In this document: positions 39,131 to 52,423 of the stretch, piece after piece | Layout of the letters: every line of letters starts with the position of its first letter | Position numbering within the stretch: the first letter of the stretch is position 1 | NCBI RefSeq assembly: GCF_030867145.1 | Contig: NC_134428.1 | Location: 24,097,537-24,161,536 of the forward strand | From: Opisthocomus hoazin | Taxonomy: Eukaryota > Chordata > Aves > Opisthocomiformes > Opisthocomidae | Direction of reading: 5' to 3' | DNA length: 64,000 nt | Notes under the pieces: model-generated | The model's database searches: none | What the model saw: the letters and a program-made list of their open reading frames with translations, nothing else | What the model was told of the DNA's origin: nothing | Program-made: the position numbers and the translations under genes

Positions 39131-42100
39131 TTTGAGTACCCTGGTTTTGTTTATTTCATGTGCTTTCCCACAGTACAGGGCTAAAAGCACTAGACTGAAC
39201 ATCCAGACCCACATAATCATCTCGGGTAGCAATTTTCATTAATTTAACACCAAAAAACTCCAGAAAATAGACTGACTAACTCTTCTCCTTCCAGGCCAGT
39301 AAACAGCCATCATCAAATATCAGGATGGGGAGACAGAGAAGTTAATGACCCCTTGCTGTAAAATAAATACCAAGTCTTCAAGATATCACAACCTCCATGA
39401 AGACTGGAACTTTTAAGCAGCCCATCTGCAATGTAAATGCATGATAAAAATGGGTCTACAAGCCTTGAAACTTCATGTCTGCTCCTGCTTCCAACACAGA
39501 GAGCTCAAAATGTTTTTTTTCCCTCCTTTGTCCCCACTTCTGAAGCATTCCCCACCCAGACCTAGACTTGGCAGCTGCAGAATGTTGTGCTGTGGGTGCA
39601 GGGTACCGGTGGCAGAGGACCACATGAGATGCCTGTGGTGGAGCAGGGATTACTCGCCGAGGCTGATGTGGTTGCGGGGCTGTAACATTCCTCCCATATC
39701 GAGCAGTTTCACCACAGCTTCAGCTCACTCCTGCCTGCAGTTTGCTGCATTGACTAGAATTAAAAAGCAAAAAAAGAGATCCAGCCCTCTCTAAAATGTC
39801 ACGCCTAGCTGGAGTTATCGACAGTGCTTCGTCCAGCGCTGGAAAAAATACATCCACAATGTGTTTATGTTCAACCTGTGCTGATTTTGGAAGAGTTACC
39901 TTCTATCATGAAGCAAGCAAAAATCCTTCCACCTGTATCATTATGTATGCTTATCTTCATAACACTGAGACACACAGTTCGAGGTAGTCTGGTTATTGAA
40001 GCACCAGGACAGATTCAAAATGCTCACAACTTTATGCCAGGGGCATAAGCAGGTAAATCATTAAAGCCACATTGGTTTCAGGTGCAGAACAACCTTTCAA
40101 ATAAGAGAAAAAGTTTATTGGGTTGCATACATTATTCCAATTAGTCATTTATAGCCTAAAAGATCTAGGAGTCTCAACCTGCCCAGTTCTTTGGGGAAAA
40201 AAATTGAAATATCTAAGGAGGTAACGTACAAAGACATTCCTACTGCCACCTTTTGAATGCACCCACCAGTGTTTTCCAATTTCAAGGGCTGGGACAAGCA
40301 TCCTTGTTTAGAGAAGTTTAATGAGCCAAATCCAAAGCACAAATATTTGAGATCTGCTCATCAACATACAGGCAGCCTGCCAGGGCCTCTCTTATAGCAA
40401 CAGAGTTTAAATCCCTTTTTTTCCAGTAATATGTGGCTTGGAAACTAAACTTTGAAAAAAGCTTTTTAAGTTCTCTTCTGAAGACAAGAAAGTGGGGGGT
40501 TTAAGTGCTTAAATCTAAATGAAAAAGAAAAAACTTAATTTGTATTTATTTTTCCATTTATTTCCCTAAATTGGCACTTTGTATTTCATGCTTTGAAGTA
40601 AGTCACCAGGGATCTGCCAGAATCTTTCTTCCAAATCCTTCAGTGAAGGGTATAACACAGAGATGACAAAACTGCCTCAGCTGCCATAAATCCCAGGTGC
40701 ATTTCATTAAGACACATTAGCTCCTCTCACTCCAGGATCCTGGTGGAAGATGAAGCCCCCATGGTACCATGCACCAAGAAACCAATTTGCCACAACAACC
40801 TCACCTGTCCTTGGGGCAGGGCCAGACACAGGGGAAGCAGAGGGACCTGCTGAGATCATCTATGAGGAGCTGTAAATGAAGCACAGGAGCTTTCTGTAAC
40901 AGAAAACATCAGATGAGAAGCATCTACCCTCTCTAAAATCTCTTTTGGTTGGCATAGGAAGATTAAAAGAGACTTTAAGACAACATACCCTTTGTTTTCT
41001 GACTGCAGATCTGTAGGAGATTTACACTCACCAGCCCAAACTTCAGCAATAGGGAGGAGACAAAGTCATCTAAAACCCTCTCCTTCATTTCTTCGGCATC
41101 AGAGTCCCAGCAGAGCACTTCACAGGGAGAAAGTGTGCTGGGACAGCATCTGTCCTTGTACTGGAAAGGTGATGAACGCAAGACAGCAAACAAATGACCT
41201 GCCCATAGCCACTGCAGGTAGTGCAAGATTTATGTTCAATATAAGGAAAAAACACTTCAAGCAGAAGGAGAATCTGACTCCGCAAGTGGCTGGAGCATCA
41301 GACACTGGCTCTCCACCCCAGGAAGCCTGCAATGGCATCCTAGGATCTGCCAGGAACGATAAGGGCAGCTCTGGCTTAGAGCAGAGGGATGAACTGCAGA
41401 GCTGCACCCTGCCCCTTTAACCTGCTTTTCCTGGAGACTGAAGTTTCAGCTTTTTTCTTCGTTGAGAAAAGGCTGAAAAAGCCACAAGAAATACTTCCCG
41501 CTAAAAATCCCTGTATGAAAAAGCTGAGTCAGGCCTGCTGTCACATTACCTCAGCTGCAATTTCCAAAATCACAAACCCACACAGAAGAAATCCGGCAGC
41601 ACAGCTCAGTAATTACTGGGGATCTCTCTGCCCCATTGAATCCTGTGCTGAAGTCTGCCTTATGACTTCCAAATGTTCATTGCCCTTCCTTACACGACTG
41701 CACAAAATGAAGCCTTGCATGATGACTTGGAGGATTTCTGCAGAGCCTTTCCTCAGCTACATAATTGCTCTATAGCTTGTTTTTGCTCATTTTCTCAGTT
41801 CTTACCTTGCAGGTGTAAGACAGCAAAGAGTCCTCAACACTTACAGGCTTCACCTAAAAACACCAAATCTCTGAGTTCAAACACAGAAGCATCTGACAGA
41901 GCCTGACCCTCTTTTACCTAGAAGCTTAAAAATAGCGCAGACTTTCCTTCCCCTTCCTTTCCCTCCCCTTTTCTTTTCCTGAAGCAGAATCTAAGGGTGG
42001 TGCTTGAACTCTTCTTTATATGGAGCAGCAGCAGATTACTGGGAGCCCACCTGAGCCTGCCTTCACAAGCTGAGGGGCTATATACGGCACCAGTAAAGGC

Positions 42101-45100
42101 TGTGGTGTATTTTGGACTTGCTGGGTGTGGTGAGCTTCATGGAGGTTTAAGGAATGAGGTGCTAGGTAAAAATTATAGATCAGCATTTTTCTTCAGTGTT
42201 TAACAGATGATTAGAGGAGACACTGCTTTATTTCACACTGTTCTGGATGTGTTTTCATCTTCTCTGCTCCTGCTGCCTGTGAGGAGCTGCAGCAGTGCTG
42301 AGTGGAAGGGTGCTGTGACAAGGACTCTCCTTGGCTCCTACTGCTGCTCCTGCAGCTTCTTCACTGACCCAGCAGAAGACCTTGCTCTTAAAGAATTTAG
42401 TGTAGTCTTTAAACAATCTGTAACTACTCTGAAATACTCTCCTGAAAGAGGTGTTAAAGGGTTTATAATCCCGGCTGTGACAAACAGCCAGTGTTCAGGT
42501 TAATAGCTCTTACAGTGTTATTAGAGCTCATTATGCCTGGCAGAGCTGGTGACCCGGCTGGTGATTAGGGCTCTTGATGCCCAATGGCATCAAGGAAACT
42601 AAAATCTCTGTGTGCTCCTTGTTTTCCCTCCCAATTATTCCGTTCCTGTATGCTTGCTCCTGGTGAAACCCTGCTGCTCTGTACTGTCAGCCTCGGTCTA
42701 AGTTGATTAAACTTCTGAACAAGTTAATTGGCTCTCTGAGACTGTTCTGGTGAGCTGCAAAGCAAAAGTCATCTCCTTTCAGAAAGCCCTTCTTATAGCA
42801 CTTCCTAATTCTCAGTAAATAGAGCAGCAGGTGAAGGTTAAGTCTTCAGGTTACTCTAGGTTTATCAGGGAATCTGCAGCACAGTGAACTGCCTTGCTCG
42901 TACCCCTGTGATGGCACGGAGTAGTCAAAGCCAGGTGAGAAGCGGATCTGAGAGGCCTGACACTGAGCTACCCACAAAAGCAATCTGGCTCCTGTGCTCC
43001 CTCCTGCTCCCCGTGCACTTGTGCTATCCCGGAGAGAGGACATGCTCATCCCGCTGCTCCCTGCTCTACGGCAGCTCACTGAGCTGGGCTCAGGGTTGCA
43101 AAGCCTGGAAGCTTGCTCTGTCCTCAGTCTGTTAACTGAGATCTTCAAGGACAGCCCGGTTCCTTGATTTGATTTCAGCCTGCAGCAAGAAGCCATCCCT
43201 TAGTAACTGCTGTAATCCCAGTTCTCTTCTGCCTGATCATAAGATCAGTAAGGGCTGTGAGCTGGTGGGAATTGGGCTTTTGCCAGGTGGAAGAGACTGG
43301 CGAAATCCCTGTTCTGCCAACTTTCACTCAAAATTCTAAATTCCCCTAAACTCAAGCTCTTTGCGTGTTTTTTAGTGCCTGCAAATATTCCAAATGGGAC
43401 CTGATGGCAAACGTGCTTCTCCCCAGCAGCAGTTCAGTGTTGCTCCTTTGATCTGATGTTGGGCACGCTGCTGTGCCGTAAGCCCGTTCAGGCACTCAGC
43501 AGCTTGCTCTGAGGACATGCCGGACACTTTTGGAAGTCTGATTACCCTCTTCATCCCTTTTGAAACCTCTCTTCATGCAACAAAGTCTTCAAAACATCGA
43601 TCACATGAAAACTAAAATGTGAAAAATTCTTCCTGAGCATGTCTGGGGATGCGAGAGAGCATCTATGGCGCGGGTGGGAGTTGCAGGTCTGCAGCAGCCC
43701 TGACACGCGGTGCTTGGACATCAGCTGCTCAGTGGAGTAGCTGATACTGCAAACACACGTTGCAGGGCCTCGCTGCATCCTGTCTGCTCTGCTTACGGTG
43801 CTCACCCCTCTCTGTGGCCGGGATGCTACAACCTGTTGCAGCGGGGTTATCCAACAGACTCTGCATCCCCATCTTCTCCCAGCCTTCTTTTGGGTGAGGA
43901 GGCTGTTTCTGGTGAGGTTTCGTCCCTCTTGGCTTTCTGGAAGGATCCTTCTCTTTCTGTCAGGGCAAGAACAAAAGGAACCTCTGCCTTCGGCAAACTG
44001 CTTTCTTCCTCTCAATAAGGAAACTTTTATTTTACAACAGGAACATGCAGATAACATCAATGCAGATAAGGAAACCAGGCAACAAATAATGCTAATGGGT
44101 TGCATTTGGACAAGTTGAATGGAACTTAATGATTCTAGTAAGAACCTATTCACTAACAAAGATTTAAAGTAGCAGATAAAATGCAGGAGATAGAATAGCA
44201 AAGTGTTAAAACAAATAGAAACCACTCCCAAGCCAGGCAGCAATACATAGCTAAAAGGCTGGAGACTTTGACCTGGATGTGCTCGGCAGTCATTGGGTTC
44301 TACCCTGCCCTTGGGTCTGCTTGGGCAGGAGGTCGGGAATGATATTTCCCAAACCATCGGGCTCTGTCTCCAGCCAGTGCAGCAAGGGGTGCCCCCCCAT
44401 CACTCCCCCACCCTCCATGAGGTGCTCGGAGAGAGGGGGGACACGGCGGGGGGGTTCCCTGTTCTTGCACCACTCTGTGCACCACGGCTGTCCCTGCCAA
44501 AGCCCGGCGTTGCCTCTTTCTCCTCCTGCACCCTCATTTTGCATGGTGGCTTTTGGCTTCCATGGCAAAGGTCCAAGCAGCAGCACTTGGAAACTGCAGA
44601 CCTGTGTGCTCCCTCTGCCACTTCACGCTGCCTGGCTCCTTGGCCCCTTTTCTTTGCCTCTTTTTGGGAGGTTTTATCTGCTTTCTGCCTAACCGGATCT
44701 TCAGTTAGGTGTCCCCAGGTAAAAGAGTTCAAGCACCGTGTGATTACAATGGGGCAGGACCTGTCTTCTTCTGGGGAAAGCCCAGAGCTGGTTATTTGTG
44801 TCTTCACGGTGCTGTGTTTGGCCGCAGCAGAACCGTGGGCAGAGCTTTACCCCTCCACCAGCAGCGGCCGCAGCTGAGGGTCCGGCAAACGGGGAGGCTG
44901 AGCTGGCGGAGCCCCTCTGTCGCTGCAGGGATGGTGATGAAGGCTTTGCTTCCCCTCTCCCAAACCAGCAGAAGTTTTCTTGGCAGCAGCTGCGCTTCAT
45001 GCTCCGGCCAAAAGCTGCTGCAGAGGATCTGGGCACCCCGACAACTGCTGCCATACATTGGGCATGACAACCTAATGCTATTTGCAACTCTCTTCTTCCA

Positions 45101-48100
45101 GGGAAAATCGCATTAAAGGCCAGCTCGCACAGAAATTGTTTCCTCCCTTGGTCGTGGGGGGAGCAGACACAGTTTTGCTGGCTCGGGGACCCGAACACTG
45201 CAGTGTGCACAAGCAGCAGATCTGTTCCTGCCTTTGCCACCAAAAGACCGTCGAAGGAGCGAAACTTCTGCTGCAGGAAATGGAGGAATCGCCACTGGCT
45301 TTGGTTTTTCACTAACTCAACACGCCAGCCCTGCACGGCTGCCTGCGCGTACCCGGGGAATCGCATCGCCCTGTTTCCAAGCCAGGAAGAATGTGAGTCA
45401 ATTACTGGACAAGGTCGTTCTCCCCTCCGTGTCTCTGTCTGTGCTCTGCATCCCTTTTGAGGCGGAATTCTGACTCTTCTGTTGGTTGAAAAGGCACCTG
45501 TACAGTGAAATGTAAATCACAGGCTGCTGTGCAGGCCTGGGATGGCAGGTCCAGACAAGCATTAGCATCCAGGGAATTAACCAGTGTCTGCCTGGTTTTG
45601 GGGGTCTGCCACTCTTATTTGCAGTGCCTGAATCCCACCAAGAAGAATTTCTCTGAAGTGGCCTGGGCAGGAGCCCCCGTCACTTTTGCTTTAAGTCCTG
45701 GGTAAAACCAAGGATGGAAAAGCTCAGAAAGTGTTCCAGAGGGAAGGAAAATGCCAAGACTTTCAAACTTCAGTCAAAAGCTTTGAAAACACAGAACTGT
45801 GAACAAACACCAGTTCTGGCCTGAAACTTGTTCTTCTCCATAGGAAACATTCCCTCAGACCACATGTTGATGGCAGTTGCTCCCCAGGGTGAAGTGAGCT
45901 GACAGCAGCACAACGCTGCCGCGGTGATGCTCACGGTGTGCAAGACTTGTCGCCTGCTATTTTTAAGATCCAACAACATATGAAAAGAACCGCTGGAATA
46001 GGTGATGTGGGTGCCAGCTCCTCCTTGCCATGCTTTCTGTGCCCATTTGGCAGTGGTGCTGCATCTCTTGGCTTTATTATATATTGCAGAGAGAGAATGA
46101 GCTTCGCTGCTCTCCTGGGAATGGAAATACAGGGCTGTGAGGAGTATGTAATGCAGCAAACATGAAGAAAACCCACCAGGCACATTTAATTTGCGATGCT
46201 ACAACCACCTTCTTGAGTCATAAAGGTTCCTTGCACAACCTTAGCTCTAACAGCGGACATGACTTTAGTTGCTCTCTGCCATGCTAAAACAGGGACACTT
46301 AAAATAGACCCAAGCAGCTAATGTATAAAATTATCTCATTAAGAGACAGAAGGGCTTAGTGCTCTGAAGACCCAAAGTGAAAGCAGAGAAGGGCTAAGAA
46401 AAGGTATTGGTGCACTCAGGATTTTGGCAAGGGCTCCTCTCCTCCCCAGCGCTGCTCCTGTCTGTGAAGGCTGAAGGAACGGCTGGTGCAGGTTACACAG
46501 CTAAAATATCTGTGACTCAACCCAATATAGTCCCCAGTCGTTTTCTTAGCTACACCGCTGAGGCCAGAATGAAGTAAAATCAAGCAGATCAATAATGAGA
46601 ACCTGGCCTGAGTTCAGCAGATTCCGGGAGGCCAGGTCGCAGAGCCAGCACTGCCTGTACTGGTCAGACCTGGCCCGTTATTGGAGATGATTCCAGTTAG
46701 CATGTGCTGGGGACTTCAGGTGTTTAGTGGGAGGTCTCCTAACGGTTTGCACGTTGGCAAATGTTCGATCATCAGTGTCTCTGGGGTGGCTGTATTTTGT
46801 GCTCAGTATCTCCCAGTGCTGGGGTGTTTCACCTTGGATGGTTCTGAAGTGGAGCAAACAGCGTTTATTTGGTATATTAACCTCATCTAATTGAGTCTCT
46901 CTGCTCATTAAGAGTAGCAGTTACAATTTATCAGCCATAAAACCGCTAACCGTGTTTGCTTAATTACCGGCGATGTCATTTGTGAGGGGCTTTGGGAAAG
47001 AAAGCAGTGGGTGTTTGGAACCGACAGATACCACGTGCTGTGTTGAGCTGAAAAGCTCCTTCCCCACTGAGGCTCCGGGCAAAGCAGCTTGCGCAGTGCA
47101 TACCGCCCGCAACGCTCCTCTGCCCGTGAAAAGCGATGCAGCCTCACGGCACCCGCTGCCTTGGCTGGGAACCGGACGGCTGCGGGTCGATCCGCAGCAT
47201 CTCGGGACAACCCTGCGACGGGCAGGACAGGTAACAGCCCGGCGACCTGTCCCCAGAACCGGCGTCGGCACGCGCCTGCCTCTGTGCTAAACTAGCGACA
47301 AGGAAAATACCGAATGCTTTTGTGAGGAGGTGGCATTCGTCAGAGGCAGAAGGGCTTTGCGAGTCAAGCGTTAGGTCTTTAAAATGCAACAAGAGCCACG
47401 GCACTCAATATAAAATTCTCCAAATGCTTTTAGTTTCACACTGAACAATATCCTGCGGCACTAGATAAAGCATTGTTCCAAAGTGATTTATGAGTTGAAT
47501 AGGATCCTGCTATTATTGAAGTTAATTGCAGAATTCATCTTTCTCTGCCTCGGATTTGTTTTGGATCCTCGGGAAGTGTCCTGTAATCTCTTATCCACAA
47601 CTACTGGGTTGCAGCCTCAGCCAGCTACTGAGTAAAAGGAGGAAATTGTAACCAAATTAAATCTAGCACCACTTTTCGTGCAAAGTGGCTTCTGCACAGT
47701 GAGTCCTGATGCAAGGAACGACTTGAAAAAGGCCCTTAGAGAATTTCAGGTACGACAGCACATCACAAACCCCGGAGCAAAGCGGTACTTTCCCAGCCTT
47801 GTGCTCCGGGAACTGTATCTTTCAGGCTTCTTGAACTTGCTGTGATTGTTACTCATTGGAAATGACACTTCCTAAATTGTCAAGTGTCACAAATTTGTGC
47901 TTTCATTTCCCTCTGAAATTCAGTTTGACTGGAAAGCCTGTGTATGCAAGCTCCTATTGTGCTCCTCACCTTGATGCTCACACTCGCAAGAACTTAACAA
48001 CAACAGAGAGTTTTATTCTTTATTGGTGTTAAGACTCAGACCTGTTGTGCAGCCAAACAGGGCAAAATATCCCAGCTAAAATGATGCCTTTGACACAAAA

Positions 48101-48382
48101 AGGCTATTGGCAAATATACCAAAAAAGAGTGTCCAAACCAGAACATTCACAGTGGAATTCATGCCCCTCTTCCCCTCCTGCGGTGGGCTAAGCCCAGTTG
48201 ACCGCAGAGCAAGTTATTCCTGGTGCTGATCTGAGCCCGGGTGAGAAGCGCGGGGCTGTCCCGAGCTGTCCCGAGCCTGGTTAACCCGTGTGATGTCAAG
48301 AAATCAGCTCAGAGCAATGTTTCACTAAATTTTGCAGCACCTGCATCTTTCCTTTCTGGCTTTGTCACGTTAAAAATAAAAC
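39131..48382. other. Non-coding DNA downstream of C1QTNF8
   Basis: No exon was recognised in about 9.2 kb. GC-rich parts (44.3-45.4 kb, 47.0-47.3 kb) create long fortuitous frames. A pyrimidine-rich tract lies at 41943-41980. An inverted repeat TGACACTT (47863-47870) and AAGTGTCA (47882-47889), spaced by 11 bp, resembles paired T-box or NKX2-type sites. Confidence 0.5.
47076..47276. promoter_or_regulatory. Small CpG-island-like segment
   Basis: By hand count about 24 CpG dinucleotides occur in 200 bp, roughly as many as base composition predicts, whereas surrounding DNA is CpG-poor. A possible donor, GGACAG|GTAACA, sits inside at 47231 on the plus strand. CpG islands usually mark promoters or first exons, but neither translation nor synteny identifies a gene here. 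It could belong to an unannotated transcript or an enhancer. Confidence 0.45.
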
Positions 48383-48790
48383 ATAGAATCATAGAATCAT
48401 AGAAAGTTTTGGGTCGGAAGGGACCCCTAGAGCTCATCTAGTCCGACCCCCCTGCAGCGAGCAGGGACACCGCTAACTAGATCAGGGTGCTCAGAGCCCT
48501 GTCCAACCTGGTCTGGAATGTTTCCAGGGATGGGGCCTCCATGACCTCTCTGGGCAACCTGTTCCAGTGTCTTACCACCCTCATTGTAAAGAATTTCTTC
48601 CTTATATCCAGCCTAAACCTACCCTGTTTTAGTTTAAAACCATTACCCCTCGTCCTGTCACTGTTGTCTCTACTAAAAAGATTGTCCCCATCTTTCCTAT
48701 CGGCTCCCTTTAAGTACTGAAAGGCTGCAATCAGGTCTCCCCGCAGCCTTCTCTTCTCCAGGCTGAACATCTGGTATCTGTTGAGAGGTG
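48383..48790 (-). mobile_element. CR1 LINE fragment, minus strand
   Basis: It begins ATAGAATCATAGAATCATAG (tail with two perfect repeats) then TTTTGGGTCGGAAGGGACCC, and ends near GGCTGAACATCTGGTATC. The minus-strand frame 48818-48477 encodes [20 protein letters not shown] and ends [22 protein letters not shown]. The wording of the tail and ORF differs from the 7.6 and 24.3 kb copies, so it belongs to a different CR1 subfamily. Confidence 0.95.
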
Positions 48791-50148
48791 TCCCATGAAA
48801 CACAGGCTTTCTGCTCACCTAAAACCCATGCCTGGCCCAGCAGCACCCTCCAGCCCAGCCCAGCTGAGCTGTCACAGTGCCCAGTGCCCAGCATGGCCTG
48901 GGTGACACATAGGTGCCCCAAGCCACCGGCCGGGGTCAACTGTATGCTCTACTCTTTCCCAGCCAGACTGAATTTAAACACCTCAGCTACGTGTCAGACA
49001 CATTTCGGTTACTTTTTCTGATTTATCACGATCTTCCTCAAACGAAGAGCTCGCCAGTCCCAGAGCGAATCAGAAAGCTGGCGATGCATAGTCAAAAGTC
49101 TTGAGAATATTGTATTTTTTTTTCATCTTGATGTGCAGTATATGCTGCGCTCTGAAATTTTTAGCATTTTAATTAGATGATTTGGATCAGCCTCGGTTTT
49201 CAAATTGCACCTTTTAAGGGCTGGGGAAGGAGAATGTTTGGAAAAGGGGAAAAAAGGCAGAGAAACAGTTTTGTGTATGGGCTTCTCATGCAATTCCATT
49301 TTCCACAGTCTTTTTTTGTACTCCCTGGAAATTGCAAATGCTCTTTGCTAAGTGCATCTCTGACAATGCTGGCTCCTGCTCACTGAACAACATGGAGGTG
49401 TTTTAATATCCTATCGGAAAATTTCTCAAGGGATTCACAAAGGATGAAATCCACCCCCGCGCAGCCAGCCAGCGCCAGGTCCGTCACTGTGAGACAGACG
49501 TGGCTCGTAGACTTCCCTCTGGCCTCTCGCACAGCAGCGAATTTCACCTAAATGAACTGCCTGAAGTGATCTGAGGCTAAATTCATGCTGGTTTGAGCTG
49601 GTATCTATCATGCTGGTTCCTGGCATTGCAGAACCTGGTCCAGGATCCCAGCCTGGGAGACAGGGCTGATGTTACCCTGCCCATAAACCCGTCCGTTTCG
49701 GGGGTGCAGAGACCCCCTACTCACGTTGCTTGGCTCGGTCTGCATGTTCCAGCTCAGCTCCATGTTTATATCATGGCTACATCAGGTCAGAAATACGGCG
49801 CAATTGCATTGCACCCACATAAGATTTTACAGGTGCTGGAGAAATCCAAATACAGTTTGGTGACATGAATTTATTCCATGTAAACCACACTTTGCTGTGC
49901 TGAATCCCGTCTGGAGTAGTCAGGCACACGCACGCCAGAAAATAAAATGTTTGCAAGGCTGCGATGTGAGGCCCGTCAGACCTCTGTCTATCACCTGGCA
50001 TATGGGACTGGCTTCACACGTGTGGCTACAGCAAGCGAAGGCAGCCTGTGGTGTGAGGCTTAATAGCAGTGCAAACAGGAAAGCAGAACGGTCGAATTAA
50101 TTCTGGAAGCCGCACAATTAATTCCCCCTGCCCATGGGAGCTGCTGTC

Positions 50149-50376
50149 ATCGCGTCTCTTCAGAGCCGGCGTTTCTTCTCGTGACATGACACCGATCTGG
50201 CGTGTGCTGCCGGTCTTTGTTCGGCTTGTTTGAGGGAAGGGTTTTGCAGGGAAGCCGGAGTGCGATGTGGATGATCTCTCCCGTTGTGCAGAGCTGCTGC
50301 AGCCCCAACGTGTTAGCGACGGCCGTGACTCACACGCGTCAATGGGAGACGGGCAGGAAGAGCCCGCGTGGTGCGT
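50149..50376. promoter_or_regulatory. Small CpG-island-like segment with AP-1/CRE-like motifs
   Basis: About 22 CpGs in 228 bp by hand count, with GC content somewhat above half. It holds TGACTCA (AP-1 consensus, near 50328) and TGCGTCA (CRE/ATF-like, near 50372). Just upstream is GAATTAATTC at 50094-50103 and a second AATTAATTC at 50116-50124. No open frame in it resembles a known protein. Confidence 0.4.
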
Positions 50377-52423
50377 CATCTTGTTAATTGGAGTCAGTCT
50401 GTTTCCGTTGGTCCCACTCATTATTTTTTTTTGTCGTGGCTATAGGCTCATGGGCTAGATGTCATGGACAAACACAGACTGAAAGGTGGTGTCTGCTGGA
50501 GAGATGGTGAACTCAGATGACCGACCTGGATTCCTGAAGCCTTGGACTTTCTAACACAGTGTTGCTAAGAGCCCTTCATCTCCACCCTGGATTTGTTTGT
50601 GCTTTCTGGGCATGCTGTTAGCTCCCAGGGCAAGGACACAACACGATTTTATTTCAAATTTCAAGAAGGCAAGAGGATATTATACTGGAAAAAGCCAGGA
50701 GAGGCATAACTGAGATCTTGGCAGGGAAAAAAAGATGTTTCTCCCAACTGTCCACAGAAAGACGTGGTGGCACTTGCCCCTGGAGCACTGGGAGGGGAAA
50801 CCCAAAAATCTGCCTCTGGAGTTTCAAGACGGGGAAGCCAGCAGCAGATGCTCTGGGCCAGTGGTGGCTGCACACCCGGACCTCCCATCCAAACACTCTT
50901 CACTTCCACACGGAATATAAAACCCACGTCCACAGTTTGCACCTTAGGCGTAGTGAAGCACTCGTCCCTCCTGGTAATTCCCAGACCACGGCCATGCTGC
51001 GGGCCCAGGGCTGTGCTGTGTCTGCATTTGCAGCTCAGGGGCTGTCGAGTCAGATTCAGATGCAGACTTCTTTGTTGGCCTCACATCACCAGAGGACAGG
51101 CCTGTACATCCCCTGTAGCACCCACCTCTTTTAGAGGCTATTGCTTTTCCATTACCTGTGTTGGAAAAAAACAAAACACTACCACAACTCTGAAGGTTCA
51201 TCCTAGGAAACGGAGACTAGGCTAAGGGAACAGGACACATCTGATGTTCGGGACAACACATTGCTCGAGGTCAGAAACCTGGATTGAAAGCTTAAAGGCT
51301 CGAGATGTAGATGATAAGAGTGCAAGTAGAGAAAGCTTTCACCTTTAGTGACTCTTCAGGGAAAGACGAAGAGATACAGAGGATTAAGTGTTATGAGATT
51401 ACAACAGGAAAGAGAGCGAGAACACAGAAACCCCACAGCATCAATCTCATAGCAACAAGGCTGGATTTAGATGGAGTTATCCAAACAATACAAGAACGTG
51501 CAGGAATAAATGTGACACGAAAACAAAGTGCAGGTTGAGGTGACCAACTGACACATTTCAGGTAGCTGAGATGGTGGAGCTGGATAAGCCGTTCTGGGAA
51601 CAAACCACAGAAGTATAAAATAAGCAACTTTTGCCTTCTTTCTGGTTGCAGAAGGTAATGGGCAGTTAGGAAGACCAGGGAAAATGCACTGTTTCCACAT
51701 GCTAGAAACGTGGCCTTGGAATTTTAAGGATGCTGTCGAGGGTGTGCTAAGACCCACAATGTCTGGATCCCAATGATAGCCCAGTCCCTGGGGCCACCGG
51801 CGCACAAAGCCTCAGGGAACAGAGATCTGGTTTTAGCAGCTGGGCTCTTGGGCCTGTGGTAGACCCAGGGAGGTTTGCATTAAGGCACGCACAAGCAATA
51901 TTGATTTTGCAAGTCAGACTACATTTAGCTGCAACTCAAAGAGGGAAGCAGCAAAAATATCATCCTTGGCTCTTCTCTTACTCCAGTGTAAATCCATCAG
52001 TCTCTGGATATACACCGACCTCAGGCCCCTGTTCAGACACGCGCCTGGGTATTGCCTCCCTTTGAGAGCAACCAGAGGTCCTGATGCCAGAGGAGTCCGT
52101 GGGGGCTCTGCTGAAACCCAGGAGTCCAGAACTCACCAGAGAAGCACATTAATCCCAGGTCACTCTCGACCCCTCTGAGATACCCACCTGGAAGCTGCCA
52201 TTCAGAATTGCTGCGTTCTGCAAATGCCACTTGTAGAAACTGAATATGTGACTTTTCCCCCTCACTTATACCCATTTTTATCGGAATAAAAAGTGATTCA
52301 CCTAAGAAAGGTGCTCCTTCATCCCAGCTGTGGCTTTTTTTACTTTTGCATCCATACATCAGCAAAGAACTTTGATATCCAGCAGTTGAAAATTTGATTA
52401 CTGAGAGGTCTGCGTGAGCCTTA

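Noticed and set aside
43551..44357. 268-codon minus-strand open frame with a hydrophobic middle
   Set aside because: No recognisable domain, Leu/Cys/Ser-rich composition as expected of chance frames, no supporting promoter or splice context.
44701..45366. 221-codon minus-strand open frame, overlapped by several frames on both strands
   Set aside because: GC-rich sequence is open in many frames at once; the Ala-, Gly- and Ser-rich translation matches no family.
48477..48818. 113-codon minus-strand frame as a host gene
   Set aside because: CR1 ORF2 remnant.
51311..51538. 75-codon plus-strand frame with a globular-looking composition
   Set aside because: No homology recognised, no flanking acceptor and donor, length within chance expectation.
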